The notes: generated from the letters alone by a model not told the origin. Counted from the first letter of the stretch, positions 49,444 to 62,403 are shown. The stretch is DNA of 64,000 nucleotides from Oxyruncus cristatus (GCA_013399855.1 VXAY01005183.1:218329-282328), one strand, 5' to 3'. Made by a program: numbers and translations.

Positions 49444-50836
49444 TAAAATTGCTTTCACCACAACAATTTGGTGGCAGGAGGGTGAAGGACAGAAAAACAG
49501 TCTAATGACAGCGTTTAGCAGAGCAGGGTATCAAATGATTGACAGTGAATCTGCAAAACACTGGGTAGGTAAGCGATGGAGAGCAGGGTATTACTGTGCT
49601 ATTAAAGAGCTTCCTCCTTTCAGGAGAAATGTGAAAAATTGTAGCATGGAAAAGAAAAAAAAAAACCAGACAGACAAGCAGAGGTTTTTGTGTAAAGATA
49701 AATACATTTAAGAAATCTGTGGGCTTTTGGCCTGAAGTGGCATAAATTTATCTGCTTATGCTGTTAGAAAACCGCTCTGGATTAGAAACACAGATGCTGG
49801 GGATTCACAAGAACAAAATTAAAAAGTTTACTGTGAGGGTACTGCATGGTTTAAAGCCTTTGCAGCCTCAGAATAATGTATCTATGGCATTAAAATGTAG
49901 ACAAATAGAGAAGCAGCCCATAGGGAAGTTGCTTCTCACTCCAGCAAGGAACTAGAGAAGGGTAGATCTCTACATCCCAAGAATGACTGTCCTGAAGGAG
50001 GCTCAAATTCCTTGTAGTCTGGGATCCTGTCTCCGATGTGGTGGAAAATTGGTGTCTAGGGAAGAGCAGAAGAACAGGGGGAGTGTGTGTGATCCTGCTT
50101 CCCAGTCTGGAGATGGGATTTACATGAACAGACTTCAGGGGCTTGGGAAAGTGGGAGGTACCTTCTGCATGGAGGGGAAAAAAGAGGAGGATTTTTCAAT
50201 ATTCAAGCAAAACTGGAAAAACCCAGGCTGTGGAGCACTTGGACAACATTCCCAGATGAGCATTTTCTTGGCCATGGAGACGTCATGTGAACTGTTTGGG
50301 CTGTCTTGAGAGTTTTCCCTGCCTGTGTCCTTGTAACAGGGCACAGCAGCAGAGCTCTCCAGGAATGACTGAAGGAAATTCAGATTTGTTTGGCAAAACT
50401 GTAAGCTAGCCCAACAACGTTGTACAGACCCGTTTTTAAGGGTGGCTGTAAGTGATGTAGAAGATTCCCTCTCCAGATACGTTCATTTATCCAGGCGCTG
50501 CTCTGGTAGTGGAGTTGCCAGCAGTACTTGCCAACCATGGCTCTCCAGCTGGAGCTGTGCTTCCCTGTCCCACTGCTCCTGGGGATGTCCCAGGACCTAA
50601 TTTCTTGGTTGACCTTGGATTGCACCCTTGTGGCCTGTGTGGTCCAGAGCGGGTGTGTTTGGGACCAGTTGGGCTTTGACTACTGTCCCATGGGATAATC
50701 AAGGAGTGTAGCTGAGCTCCCACAGAGGAGCAGCACCGGATGCAGGTGCCAAAGCAGAGCAGGGTGTTTCCTTGTGGTTTTTTGGGCATCAGGGCATCCT
50801 GCAAGACTGACTGTGCTGTCACATCCCTGGAAAAAT

Positions 50837-51038
50837 GTCTTCACTGACAGAGTGGTCAGGCACTGGAACAGGCTGCCCAGGAAGTGGTGGAATCACCATC
50901 CCTGGAATTGTTCGAAGTGCGTGTGGATGTGGCACTTGGGGATATGGTTTAGCGGTGGACTGGGCAGCGTTGGCTTAAGAGTTGGACTGCATGATCTTAG
51001 AGGGTTTTCCCAACCTTAAAAATTCCATGATTCTGTGG
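50837..51038 (+). mobile_element. CR1 LINE 3' end
   Basis: GTCTTCACTGACAGAGTGGT, CACTGGAACAGGCTGCCCAG, GTGGATGTGGCACTTGGGG, with tail ATTCCATGATTCTGTGG. It belongs to the same subfamily as the copy at 45002. Confidence 0.92.
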
Positions 51039-51502
51039 TAAGTGTCACAAGTCTTTTGGGAGCAAGGCCTGGGTGCTCTGGGATAACTCAATGTATGACC
51101 CCCCAAACAACAGTCGCAACGTCCCTTCCGTTCTCCAGCTCCCACGTTCCCTCTCCAGTGCTGAGAAGTTGCTAAGCAACCTCAATCCATGTAGCAACCA
51201 GCTACCACCACCACCACGAGGGTACCATGGTGTGGATGCTTGGGTACCATTTTGTCCTGCAGCAACAATTCCACCTGGGAAAGCCCCATCCTTCCCTTCC
51301 CAGCCCAGAGCAACCCCAGGGCTGCCACAGCTTTGCAGACAAACGTGAGCAGACAAATAGATGGGAGATGGACAGGCCTGGGCTCTACATGGAGCACCTC
51401 TGGCTCACAGGGAGGCATTTAGGGATGGATGGATTTTCATCAGCATGAGCAAAATGGGACACTTGTAGGTCCAGCTCTCTGCTGGCACCCAGGTGTTGTG
51501 TG

Positions 51503-51815
51503 ATCACAGAATCACAGAACAGTTTGGGTTGAAAATGACCTGCAAAATTCATCTACTCCAACCCCCTGCAATGGGCAGGGACATCTTCAAGAACATCAAG
51601 TTGCTCAAAGCCTCATCCAGCCTGACCCTGAATGTTTGGGGCATCTACTGCCTCTCTGGGAATCCTGTGTCTGTGCCTCACCACCCTCAGCATAAAAAAT
51701 GTCTTCCTTATATCTAGTTTAAGTCAACCTCTTTTAGTTTAAAACCATCACTCCTGCCCTATAGCAACAAGGTCCCTATCTTACTTATAAGTGCTTTCCA
51801 CCACTTTGAAGTGAT
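51503..51815 (-). mobile_element. CR1 LINE 3' fragment (diverged)
   Basis: It starts with ATCACAGAATCACAGAACAG, then the CCCCCTGCAATGGGCAGGGA block and AAATGTCTTCCTTATATCTA. The region to about 51815 is increasingly diverged, so the left end of the element is uncertain. Confidence 0.85.
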
Positions 51816-52083
51816 GGAAATTGCATGGGGCAGGTCAGTGAGGGACAGGATGGGTGCAGGACACCAGAGAGACCTCAGGAGTGACTAACTGAGGTGTTGG
51901 GTTTGTCCATCAGCCATCCCTGCAGCTTTAGCATCCTGAGTGCGTGGTTCCCTTTTCAACTCCCCGTTGACGAGATTTGTTTTTCCAGAAAAAGTAAAAA
52001 GCTTGACTACAGGGATGTAGCCACAGATATTTATGGCAGCTTTCTTTAAAACCAGCAAATTGTCACCGTGTTTCTCTGATTGG

Positions 52084-52103
52084 AAAAAAAAAGAAAAAAA
52101 AAA
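52084..52103. repeat. A-rich tract, 20 bp
   Basis: A9, G, A10. Confidence 0.9.
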
Positions 52104-52395
52104 TTGGCCACTTTTCCTCCTTGTGCTGCCTCCTTCCAGCTGTGCAGCCTCTCGGTGCTGGTAGAAGGGTATCACTTCCACGTGAATATTTAACAAATGG
52201 ATGGCTTGCTCTGAGACAGCACTATGGGCAACCACAAACAGGCATTTTGGTGTGGATTGCTCTGTGCATCACTTGCTTCCAGCCTTCTCCAAGCCTTTCT
52301 TCTCACAGAGTTTTGAGTTGTTCCTTCTTCCCAAAGGCTGCGGGGATTTTCCGAGTCCCACTCATGTACTGAGCTTGTGGCTGTACAGCCCTGAA

Positions 52396-52410
52396 CCCCC
52401 CTCTAGTGGC
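52396..52410 (-). promoter_or_regulatory. Candidate CTCF site
   Basis: On the minus strand GCCACTAGAGGGGGG resembles the CTCF core CCACTAGGGGGC. One core position differs. It lies between KIF13B and the right edge in unique DNA. Confidence 0.35.
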
Positions 52411-54184
52411 TGCTGCTCTGGAATGCTGAGGGATGCACGGCACATTCCAGCTAGTCTCTGCTCAGGAATGGTCAGCAGAGCCAAAATCAGATCCTCTGCC
52501 AGAGGCTGGTGGTTCTTTCAGCCCCACGCAGCACATACGCCCCTTGTGCCGAGCCCTGGCTGCGTTGTGTGGGGTTTGGCCACATCAGTGAGATTCCTGC
52601 TCTTCCTTGACTGAGGTGAGCTCTTTGCAGTGCAGGATTTGTCCTCCTGATCCGCAGGGAGGGGTGTGAACGGGAAGAGCTGTGTTAGGCTTCCTGTCTG
52701 GGACTCGCAGTGCGTCTGGTCAAGGGCGCTCCTCCTTCACGTGGGCTTTGCGCTGCGAACCATTTGGATTTATCCAGACCAGACATGCCAGGGGAAAAGC
52801 TGGCTTCACTTGAAATCTCATTACAGTTCCTCTGCGTTTCATCATCCTGCAGGCACTCTGCTTGCTGCAGCATCACTCCTTGCAGCAGGAGGAATTGCAG
52901 TGAAAGCCTCCATGGCTGGTGGGGAGGGAAAGGTACTGCAGGACTCCCAGCGAGTTCCCCACTTCTCCATCACTGCGAAGCTCAGCCAACAGGACTGGAG
53001 AGCCATTCTCAGGGTTAAACCACCAAATCTGGTACCGACAGTTTATAGGTGGGGTTTTCTGCTGGAAAAAACAGAGGTGGGTTTCTCTGTCCAACTGGGA
53101 GAGGTTATGTAGGTGTTGGAAGACACAGACCCTGCAGGGTTTGCGGGGCAGCATCTTCTCCTGCTTGGGTACCCCCAGAACAGCACATCTGACACTCCCT
53201 GGTATGACTATACCAGTCTGGGTCCCCCAGAGGTGGGGACAGTGTTGCTCATCTCACAGAGTCATAGATCCAGACCTGTCAAAGCAGGAACGGCTTGGAA
53301 ACCCCAGGATGACCATTTAAATGTAAACACCTCTAAACCTTCTGTCGATGGTTTTAACAAAACCTATCCAGACTGAATGGAGCAATCAGTCTCGGTATCT
53401 ATCCCCAAAACTCCTCTCCCAACAAGCAGCACATGTGGCCATGCTGATAAATGCCAAGAGTGATTTCTGTCTGCTTAAAACTTTGTTTGTCGCTGGTTTG
53501 TTTTTTTTTACTATCATGGATCTTCCCGGGGTTATTTTCATTCCAATCTCAGTCTCAGGGCCGTTCCTTTTGCTAAATAAAGGACGACCATTTGTAATTA
53601 CTGACCAAATTTTTCAGCACTCCTTGAGATATTTTGCATTTCACTCAGGTTGACTGTTAAAATAAACTCTAAAATTTCCCAGTTTTTGCTTTTTGACTCC
53701 CAGGCACTGGCACAGAGCTGTGCTCAGGTGTCTCTTGCTGCAGGGAACAAAATGATTTGGAAAAAAGTCACCTCTCTCCTCTCCTAATAAGGTAGCTTCA
53801 TCCAAATTGTCCCTTGGGAACAGTCCCATGCCTGTGCTGGCCCTGTCACCCTTGCCTGGGAACTGCTTTTTACTGTCTGTACGAGAAGGAGTTTGGATCT
53901 CCCTTCTGCTGCTGCTTGTGGAGCCTCTGTTGCATCTCCCAGCCTTTCCCTGCTGTGGTGCTGAATGGAAACTTTTAAAGGGAAAACCAGAGAATTCCTT
54001 GAATCCAGGAGCTGGGGTTATGATGGTACCTGCACAGAGTGAGCCTGTCCTTGCAGAGTCTCTGGAGACACCTCTGAGCTGGACATGCCCCAGCCATGGG
54101 CACTCCCAGCCCAGAAACCCCCCGTGTCCTGGGCTCATCCCACCGTGTGGGCAGCAGGGGAGGGGGGGATTCTACCCCTAAGCC

Positions 54185-54702
54185 CCCTCAGCTGAGACCC
54201 CACCTGCAGAGCTGCCTCCAGCCCTGGGAACAACAGCACAAGGACGTGGAGCTGCTGGAGAGTCCAGAGGAGGCCACGGAGATGCTCTGAGGGCTGGAGC
54301 CCCTCTGCTCTGGAGCCAGGCTGGGAGAGCTGGGGGGGTTCACCTGGAGAAGGGAAGGATCCAGGGAGACCTTGGAGCCCCTTGCAGAGCCTAAAGGGGC
54401 TCCAGGAGAGCTGGAGAGGGACTGGGGACCAGGGCCTGGAGAGACAGGACGCAGGGAATGGCTTCCCACTGTCAAGGGCAGGGAGAGATGGGATATTGGG
54501 AAAGAATTCTCTGCTGTAAGGGTGGGGAAGCCCTGACACATGGTGCCAAGGGAAGCTGTGACTTCCCCTGGCAGTGTCCAAGGCCAGGTTGGAGAGGGCT
54601 TGGAGCAGTCTGGGATAGTGGAAGGTGTCCCTGTCCATGGCAGTGGTTGGAACTGGATGAGCTTTCAGGTCACTTCCAACCAAACCATTCCATGATTCTG
54701 TG
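54185..54702 (+). mobile_element. CR1 LINE 3' fragment
   Basis: About 520 bp: GAGACCCCACCTGCAGAGCT, GTCCAGAGGAGGCCACGGAG, GCCAGGCTGGGAGAGCTGGG, CCATGGCAGTGGTTGG, and a good tail of two units, ATTCCATGATTCTGTG. The 182-codon minus frame here is an antisense CR1 shadow. Confidence 0.94.
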
Positions 54703-56004
54703 CTATATATGATAAATTATATTACAGGAGGTGTTATATCTGCTCCAGGCTGGAGTGAGCCGAGGCTCAGGGTGTTTGGGGTGTGATACAAAACACGAAC
54801 AAATTCCGATTAACTATGGAAACCTCTCTCTCAACACTGAAATATGTTGATAGCAACACATTTACCACCAAGGAACCCCTCTACCTTCCTTCATGCTCCC
54901 CATCTCCAGTGATGTTGGTGCCACCCAGCATTGACAGCAGGTCAGTTATTTCCCTGCACCAGGGGCAGGTATTTGTAGGCAGCAGATCTGGGCAGTAATT
55001 AGGCCGTAAAAGATAATTTCAACTTCACTGGGACTGCTGAGCACTGCTGAGGGGAGCAGGAGATCCCTTTTGGAAGGGAACCAAACCCCCATCTAGATGT
55101 GTCACTCCTCAGACGGAGCAGAAGACCCCAGGTCGGTGTGTCTGGTGACAATCCCTGCCCACTTGTCCCTCTTGAAGGTCACTGGGGACACACAATGGGT
55201 AGAGAACAGCTCCTTTTATGCCATGTGAGATATTTATATAGCTAAAGGCTGCTGGTCACTGGGAAGCTGCCCAAGGCTTTAATGGTTTAATTGCTGTTTC
55301 CTGTACGTTCCCCTCTCTGTTGTTCATCACAGATGACAATTGTGGTTTGGTGTCCGTGGGGCTGGGCTGGGTCTCCCTGGGAATCTCATCTCCTTGTGCA
55401 ATTACTGCTCCTGGATGTCTCTGCCCATCTAGGTATGTCCTTGAAGTCTCCCCCCTGGTTAAGATCATCCATAAAGGCTTTATTTCACAGCGGGAACTCC
55501 TACAAGGTGATGTTGGTTGCTTTTTTTTTTATCCTGAGGGACAAGTGAGGCAAATTTGGGCATCCCCAAAATAACCCATAAAACCTCTGTGCAGGATGGG
55601 GTGAGACCAGGATGGGCAGGAAACACAACAAAAAACAGGGGAGGACTGGAAAACAAGCACATTTTGGGTATTTTGGTACTTTCTGGTGGTGCCACAGAGC
55701 TGCATTAGTGTAAAACAAGGCACAATTAGATCTTTTAAGCCTTGTGTGTGCTGGCAGATAAATACACCATTTGCTCCACCCTGGTATTGATCCTGAAATA
55801 AAACCATGCCGCCCTCCACTCCCAGTTCCATTATCTCCAACCCCAAACGCCCAGAAATCACAGCAAGAAACCCCCAGATCACCAAACTGGTTCCAATTTC
55901 TTGTTGTATTTTTAGTCCTCTTTCTAATGTGCTTCGAATTTGACTTCTGGTTTTTTAGCTGCTCAAGTAAACTCAGCTCATGCCTCAGACATTTTGAAGG
56001 TTGG

Positions 56005-56019
56005 TTTTTTTTTTTTTTT
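56005..56019. repeat. Poly-T, 15 bp
   Basis: An uninterrupted T run. Confidence 0.9.
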
Positions 56020-56506
56020 CAAAATGGGTTTTGCCTCTTTGGGCCTGGGGCTGTGAGAAAAACAACATGTATGTGGTTTCCTACGGATATTTATGCCTTC
56101 ATAAAATGAGATGCATGGTAGAATTATATGAGCTGGTGACACAAGAGCCTCTTAGAAAGGGTGACAATCCACCTACGCCCAGTGCTCTGGGATTTGTCTG
56201 CTTGGGATCGAGATGAGAGGGCAAATGTTGGCTGGGCTCAATCAGGCCCTGTCAACCCTGATCCTTCATGTCACCAGCCTGTGGGTTTCACATATGCACC
56301 TCCTCTCCATGCCTTGAAACACTGGGATACCTCCCTGAATTTGGACTGGGCCACAGCCAAGGACTGGATGTTTGCTCCAAATCACCAAGGTCTTCTCTGC
56401 CATGCTTGAAAAGCTGATCCCGAGCTGAAGTCGTGCCAGGATGAGTTTTATCAGTGATAGGAGACAGAACCCGACAAAAATTGTTATAAATCTTTCAGGG
56501 TATCAG

Positions 56507-56540
56507 AAAAAAAAAAAAAAAGAAAAAAAAAGAAAAAAAG
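56507..56540. repeat. A-rich tract with G interruptions
   Basis: About 34 bp of A broken by single G residues. Confidence 0.9.
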
Positions 56541-57130
56541 GAAGGCTGTTCTCCCATGGGCATTTCAACAAAGCGAGTTGCTCCGGGATTGAGCCGGTGC
56601 CCACCGTGTGCCCCCGCACACGCCTCTGGTTAATTCATCTCTTGGCACCTTCTCCTCTCTCCAAAGCTGCCATTGGCACTGGCACTCAGCAAATCTGCTG
56701 GAAAAAGCTGCTGGGGAAGTGTGTGAGAGTGTTTGTGTGTGTGGGGACGGTGCCACCTCTGCCGTGGGCACTGCCAACCCTGCGGGGAGCTGCTCAACAG
56801 GCTGATCTTTGGGGAAAGGTCACAGCACCAGGGCCGCTGCCAGGTAATCCCAGCCCAGGGTGCTGCTCTCCTGCCTGCCCTGGCATCACAGGAGGGCTCT
56901 GAGCCTTCATATTTAATGCATGAGGAGCACCGGGATGATCTTTTTATAGGTGGTGCTCTCAGACTTCATTTTATTTTAATTGTTGGGTAAGAAGCACTTT
57001 GAAATTAGGGGTTTGGTCCCCCAGGTTGGAAGGAGAGGTCTGTAGGATCAAAGTCTGGAGCTAGAGCTTTGCTGGAGCCTATTCCTGATCCTGGGGATCA
57101 GGGATCACTGAGGACCCCTGGTCCATGGAT

Positions 57131-57222
57131 CAAAGAATCACAGAATGGTTTGGGTTGGAAGGGACCTTTAAAGGTCATCTAATCCAACCCCCTGCGGTGA
57201 GCAGGGACATCTTCAACTAGAG
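57131..57222 (-). mobile_element. CR1 LINE 3' end
   Basis: CAAAGAATCACAGAATGGTT, GGGTTGGAAGGGACC and CCCCCTGCGGTGAGCAGGGA, then similarity fades. Confidence 0.88.
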
Positions 57223-57739
57223 CTTGGCTGCTGGGCTGGAATACACTGCTCAGCCAGGCAGGGAATGATGATGGAATGGTGCATTCAAGATCTTTTTTAG
57301 CTGAATTCGCCCCAGCTTCCCTTTCCTTGAAACCAAGGAAGATAATTTTTCCTTAAACTCTGATTTTATGCCATTAGGTTTTGCTCTAGAGGAATGGGAA
57401 TCTGGAGATCTGGACTATACACTCTGTTTTGCTGATTTTGGTCTTGCTAGTTTTAAGAGAAATCCTTGAATCCAATACAGTGCACCTGGATTTTAACCCC
57501 TGGCCCATGGATGGCTGCTGGGTTGGAATGGGTTGCAAGGCAGCTCTTATTATATAGATATTTTCAGCATCATGCAAATGAGGCAAGAAAGCAAGAGAAG
57601 AGAATTAGGAGTTAATGTCAAGGGCATTTCAGCTGTAACCTGTTCTTTTCCACTGGCTGCCAGTGATGGCAGTGGTACACAAAGAGCCTTTGGGACTTTA
57701 ATCCTGATTTACAGGTCAGCTGGATTCGTGGACTAATGT

Positions 57740-57784
57740 TAGGTTGGAACCAGACCTTTGGATGTCACTTGGTCCAGCCCCAGC
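57740..57784 (-). mobile_element. Possible CR1 3' remnant
   Basis: TAGGTTGGAACCAGACCTTT and GGTCCAGCCCCAGCT resemble the inner part of a CR1 3' end (AGGTTGG...AGACC...GTCCAACCCC). It is too short to be sure. Confidence 0.4.
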
Positions 57785-58439
57785 TATTTTTTTAAAGCAA
57801 TTTAGTGTTTTTTTCCAAGAATGATGAGAAATGCTGGGCTCTAACCCACGCCCTTGTTCCAAGGCAGGATCAAGTATTTTCTGCTCTCATTCCTGACACA
57901 CATTTTTTTTTTTACTTGGTATTAAAATCCCCCTGGAGCAGGCACTCCATCCTGGCTGCAGGGAACCCATCCCCGTGATGAACTAAGCTCAAAAGGAGAA
58001 CCTTTCCTAGTAGTAGGATAAGAAAAAGTCACAATATCAACTGAATCAAAGAACGTTTATTTTACTGACTGTATCAGTAGCTGACCCTGGTTTCGTCTGG
58101 GATATTGGGATCATTAACTCTGGGATAACGAGGGCAGCGTTAAGAGGATGCTGCACTGGGGAGTGATAAGGAGAGAGGATGGAGGGGTAAATTCAGGTAC
58201 AGAGTTAATCCCTGCTATATGGCCCATTCCCACCGCCTGTCACATCCCATCACATCACCCCACGTTAAGCAACCCCGGGGCATTTGCCCTCTCTCCAGGA
58301 AAACCTGACCAGATAAATTCCTCGCTATCCAGCGGAGCTCAGAGCAGTGGGGGAAAGGAGGAGAAAAAGCAATATAACAGGCCACAATATAGTGCTATCT
58401 ATAAATATTTCACCAGGAAAGGTATGCAACTGGTATTTC

Positions 58440-58960
58440 GAACAAATCCCCAGCCACAGCTTTAATAAAGTGCCTTTAGCATGCCACTCTGCCGTGTTTA
58501 AATCTAATTCCAGTTGTCAGTCAAATCGCTGTGTGTTATTAACCTATGGGCATAATTGCCTATTCCAAGTCTGCGGCTCTAAGAGGCTTTATGTATGATT
58601 GTAATAAATGAAATAACTTTTATGATTCCGACTCATCGCTGAACGCACTGACATTGAAAATTACACGTGCACAGGCATTACTTTTGTCTTTCCCTGCGTG
58701 AGATATTTATCGGAGCGGCTGCGGCTGCGGAGGAAGGCCCGTGTTCCAGCAGGGAAATGACTGAGCTCCGCATTAGCTCATCTCCACAGCTGCTGCCACA
58801 CGGAAACGCTCGGGTTGAAAGGCAAAAAATCTCCATGAAAATAAGCCAGCCTTCACAAAATTGCCGCTGCGGGTATCCGAGACGGAGAATTCCTCGTACG
58901 CTGCCACGGCCGGAGCGGTTTGTATCAGATTTAGGCACTGGTGGTTGTTGGATCTCCAAC
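58440..58960. promoter_or_regulatory. Candidate conserved non-coding element or enhancer
   Basis: About 520 bp of unique sequence free of CR1 and simple repeats. AT-rich homeobox-like words (TAATTCC, ATAATTG, TTTATGATT) and a MEIS/PBX-like TGTCAGTCAAATC (about 58517) are followed by a CpG-bearing GC stretch (CGGAGCGGCTGCGGCTGCGG). CpGs kept within AT-rich DNA are a mark of constraint. There is no open frame of note. This is a judgement from composition only. Confidence 0.35.
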
Positions 58961-59289
58961 CCCAACCTCCTCCCTCTCCCCCATCGCGTCACACTTTGTG
59001 CCTGTAGGAGGAACTGATGCTGCAGGGGTGACTGGCCTGTTGGCTCATCTTTCATTTCTCGCCACTGGGGTAAAGTGAACACGAAATTCAAAGGGCAGAG
59101 GCAGCGTTTCCCAGACTTTTTGTGCAGCCAAAAACCACAGCAGAAGTGAAGGGTCACTGACCACCAAAGGATGTAGGTGCTGTGAGCAACAGATCCCTAA
59201 TAAGTATCATCTCAGCCTCTCTTGAGTGACTTTACAAGAGGTTGTGGCCCCATGAGCAGTAATTTATTGTTCAGTCTGGAGAGCAGAAG

Positions 59290-59625
59290 GCTCCAGGGAG
59301 ACCTTGGAGCCCTTTCCAGTGCCTAAAGGGGCTCCAGGAGGGCTGGAGAGGGACCTGGGACAAGGACCTGGAAGGGCAGGACAAGGGGGAATGGCTTCCC
59401 ACCGCCAGAGAGCGGGATTAGATGGGATCTTGGGAAGGAATTGTTGGCTGTGAGGGTGGTAAGGCCCTGGCACATGGTGCCAAGAGAAGCTGTGACTTCC
59501 CCTGAAGTGTCCAAGGCCAGGTTGGAAAGGGCTTGGAGCAACCAGGGATAGCGGAAGGTTTCCCAGTCCGCGAGATGACCTTTAATGGTCCCTTCTAACC
59601 CAAAACATGGGATTCTGAGGCTGTG
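59290..59625 (+). mobile_element. CR1 LINE 3' fragment
   Basis: GCTCCAGGGAGACCTTGGAG to ACATGGGATTCTGAGGC. It has the CCTAAAGGGGCTCCAGGAGG block, and shares ATGGTGCCAAGRGAAGCTGT with the copy at 54185, which suggests the same subfamily or source. Confidence 0.92.
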
Positions 59626-60515
59626 TAATTTTATAATCTTGGCCTGCTGAACTGTTTCCTGGGTTGGCAGAGAGATGGGAGTGTCCAAGGAGTGGTTTGT
59701 TCTGGAGACCAGGGATGACTGTCCATCAGCAATGGGCATCACACAAAGCGATTCTCAAGTACGAGAGGACCTGTGGGCAGCTGAGATTTGGTAGGATGAA
59801 TCCCGTCTCTGCAACTCCTCCACCTCCCCAACCTAAAGGCTGCTGAAGAGTGATTGAGACACTCAGAAAACACTTGCTGGGGACTGGACCCTGCTTAAAA
59901 ATACTGCAAAGAGTAGGAGGAGTGTCCTCCACTGAGCCTCCAGACTGCCCCCAGCTCCTTAAATATGCTCAGAAGAGAGACAGCAAGAGGGAGTAGATCC
60001 TCTAGCCAGGCTGCTCAGGGCTTGCCTTGGGTCTGGGGACGGGTTGTGCTGCTGGTCACCTCCAGTGACCAACCACTGGGGCATTTTATCCTCTTGTTAT
60101 CCTGTATTTTGGCTTAAAAATCCCAAAACACCCTGAGAGAGACCCGATTGCAGCTTTCTCACTTGAACACACAGTGCAGGGCAGGAAGGGTCTGGGGTCC
60201 TGCTAATGTGGCTTTTAGTGCTGGGACAGGTTCAAGTCCTAAAATGAGGATGTCACATTAAACAGTAGGATGGACATTTTACGGATGAGGGTTCCTGGGG
60301 CCAGCATAGGTGTGTTAGTGTATCATAACCTGCAGGATCACATGAGTGAGTGCTACCACTCAAATTTCTCCTGGCTCTGGTAATGATTAAAGAATTGTGA
60401 TTTCACTGGGCGTTATGTCACCATGACTCCCTTGGATGAGGGTCCAGGTAGTTTCTGAATGCTCCATGCCTCTTAAAATCCTCTTATTAAACTCTAGTCC
60501 CGTCCCTAGAATAGT

Positions 60516-60651
60516 GCACCCCATCCCTGGGAGTGTCCAAGGCCGGGTTGGACGGGGCTTGGAGCAACCTGGGAAAGTGTCCCTTCCCATGGCAGGGGGT
60601 TGGAACTGGATGAGATTTAAGGACCCTTCAAACCCAAAACATTCTGGGATT
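60516..60651 (+). mobile_element. CR1 LINE 3' end
   Basis: CCATCCCTGGGAGTGTCCAA, GGCAGGGGGTTGGAACTGG and CAAAACATTCTGGGATTG: the terminal about 135 bp of the main subfamily. Confidence 0.9.
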
Positions 60652-61429
60652 GTTTAAGTCTATGAATCCATCCAATCTTGTTGAGGAGGTCAGGATCTGT
60701 CCCTCCAACTGCAGTGCAATGGGAGCCACGGGAAGCCCTCTTCTTTCCTCATCCTATGGAACACAAGACCTCTCGTTTCAAAGCGGCCCCATTCCCACCC
60801 CAGGACTCAGCCCTGGCTCCCTTTTCCCAATGTGCAGTGGTTTTTTTGGCTCTGGGCAAAGCACACAGGGAGCACTGCAGGTCCTGGGATCCCACAGCAT
60901 TACCACCACCCCGTAATCACAGAGACTGGGGACCGGCCACACACTCAGCTGTGCAAGTACCATGGAAACGGTGCATCCTCCATCACCACCGGCCAGCAGG
61001 GAATGCTGGACACGCCTTCCAGCCCCGAGGTGGCAGGAATTGCCTCTCTCTCAGCCTCTGCTCCGGGCAAAGCTCACGGGCTTTGCTCCTTTGGTTTCTC
61101 CTCTCCCGGTCACGCCGCGCATCCCGGCAGCGCCGATCCGCTGGAGACCCGCGGCCTTTTCAGCGCAGCTCCTGATGGGAATTAATCTATTGACTGCTCA
61201 GTTCTGGGCATTTTGAGTGATGGGAAAAATACATTTTGAGGGGCTGCTTTGAGGTGTCTTAAGAGGGGAAACGGTGGCTCCTCAGGGCGTCCCCGCTCCT
61301 CAGAGCGCCGCGTTCGGCTTCCCTATTTGACCCCTTAATTTCCAGCAGTGATGTCACTGAAATGCCTGTTCGTGGTCTCTCTGCTGGGCTAAATTTAGAG
61401 TGTTTGAGATGATTTGTGACTCTGTTGCT

Positions 61430-61464
61430 GGGGGGAGGCGGGGCAAGGGGGGGGATGTCGGGGA
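61430..61464 (+). other. G-quadruplex-prone run
   Basis: Four or more G-runs (G6, G4, G8, G4) are separated by 4-5 bp loops, which fits the usual G-quadruplex pattern. No function is implied. Confidence 0.7.
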
Positions 61465-62403
61465 ATGACATGTGAGTCCTGTGTCATTGAGGCTTGTTTG
61501 GGCTTTGAAGACAGTGGAGTGGTGTGTGGAGATGACGGTGCTGTCCAGGAAGAGCAGAGAGGAAAAAGAATATGGGACTCTCTGCCCTTTTTATAGTCTA
61601 AACAATTTAATCGAGCTCGTTGCTTAGTTGAGACATTGAGAAAGGATTTTCCCCTCGAAACCTGATTAGGTTTCCCAATAAAACGCCCACTTTGGCTGCT
61701 GCTGCTGGGAGAGATGTTGGTTTGCAGTTCAAGGAGGCACATGGCGTAAAAATAAATGGAAAAAAGGAGCTGGATGTTGTGGGGATATGGAGGAAAAGAC
61801 CTTTCTGCTGGGAGACCATCATCCTTCATGGCTGGGAGAAGAGCAGAGCTGGACGGGGCTGACGCTCAGCGGAGAGCTGGGAAATGAGGGAAACAGAGGA
61901 ATTTCCCACAACTTCCATTCCGCCTGCCCGCTGGAGCCAGAGCATCTCAGAGCCCAGGCAGTGCTGCAGTGGCGAGCGAGTCAGTCAGTGGTGGGCGTGG
62001 GCAGGAGAAACAGAAACGGCATAAAATCACGGACGGAGGGATCTGCACGTCCCACTTCTCTGCTCCATCCACCCCTTCCCTCTCCCCACACCTTGGGGTA
62101 CCTGAGGGTCCCTGTCCCCAGCCCTGCCGGCCCCTTCCAGTGCACGACCTTGAGGCCAGACGCCTGAAGGTTATTTGGGGGCATCCCTGTGTTAATCAAA
62201 CCTCCTCACAAGCCGCTTAATTCCCCCCTATAATCCAACTGGGGATGGAGCCTGGCAGGTTTCGAGCCGTTATGTTTACATCGGACTGCGGGTGGAGGGA
62301 GGAAGGAGGGGACAGGGAGGGAGGGGGGAGCTGACGTGCCTGGAATAAAATCGTGCCACCTCCTCCTCCAGCCCTCAGTGAAAAAATCAAATGCATCTGT
62401 CCA

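Larger units (their letters stand above)
43709..54184. other. CR1-rich intergenic DNA, no gene seen
   Basis: Seven CR1 fragments (45002, 45635, 46782, 47905, 48653, 50837, 51503) are separated by unique DNA of 0.3-3 kb. The stretch 45940-46400 is unique with some CpG (GGCCCCGACCGCCGTTG) and an AACAATG SOX-type word. The 148- and 165-codon frames at 52666-53112 and 53641-54138 have no known product. Confidence 0.7.

Noticed and set aside
52666..54138. Frames of 148 (plus) and 165 (minus) codons
   Set aside because: They are adjacent to CR1-rich DNA, have no recognisable domain and no consistent exon structure.
54135..54683. 182-codon minus frame
   Set aside because: It lies inside an antisense CR1 copy and shows no domain beyond repeat-derived sequence.
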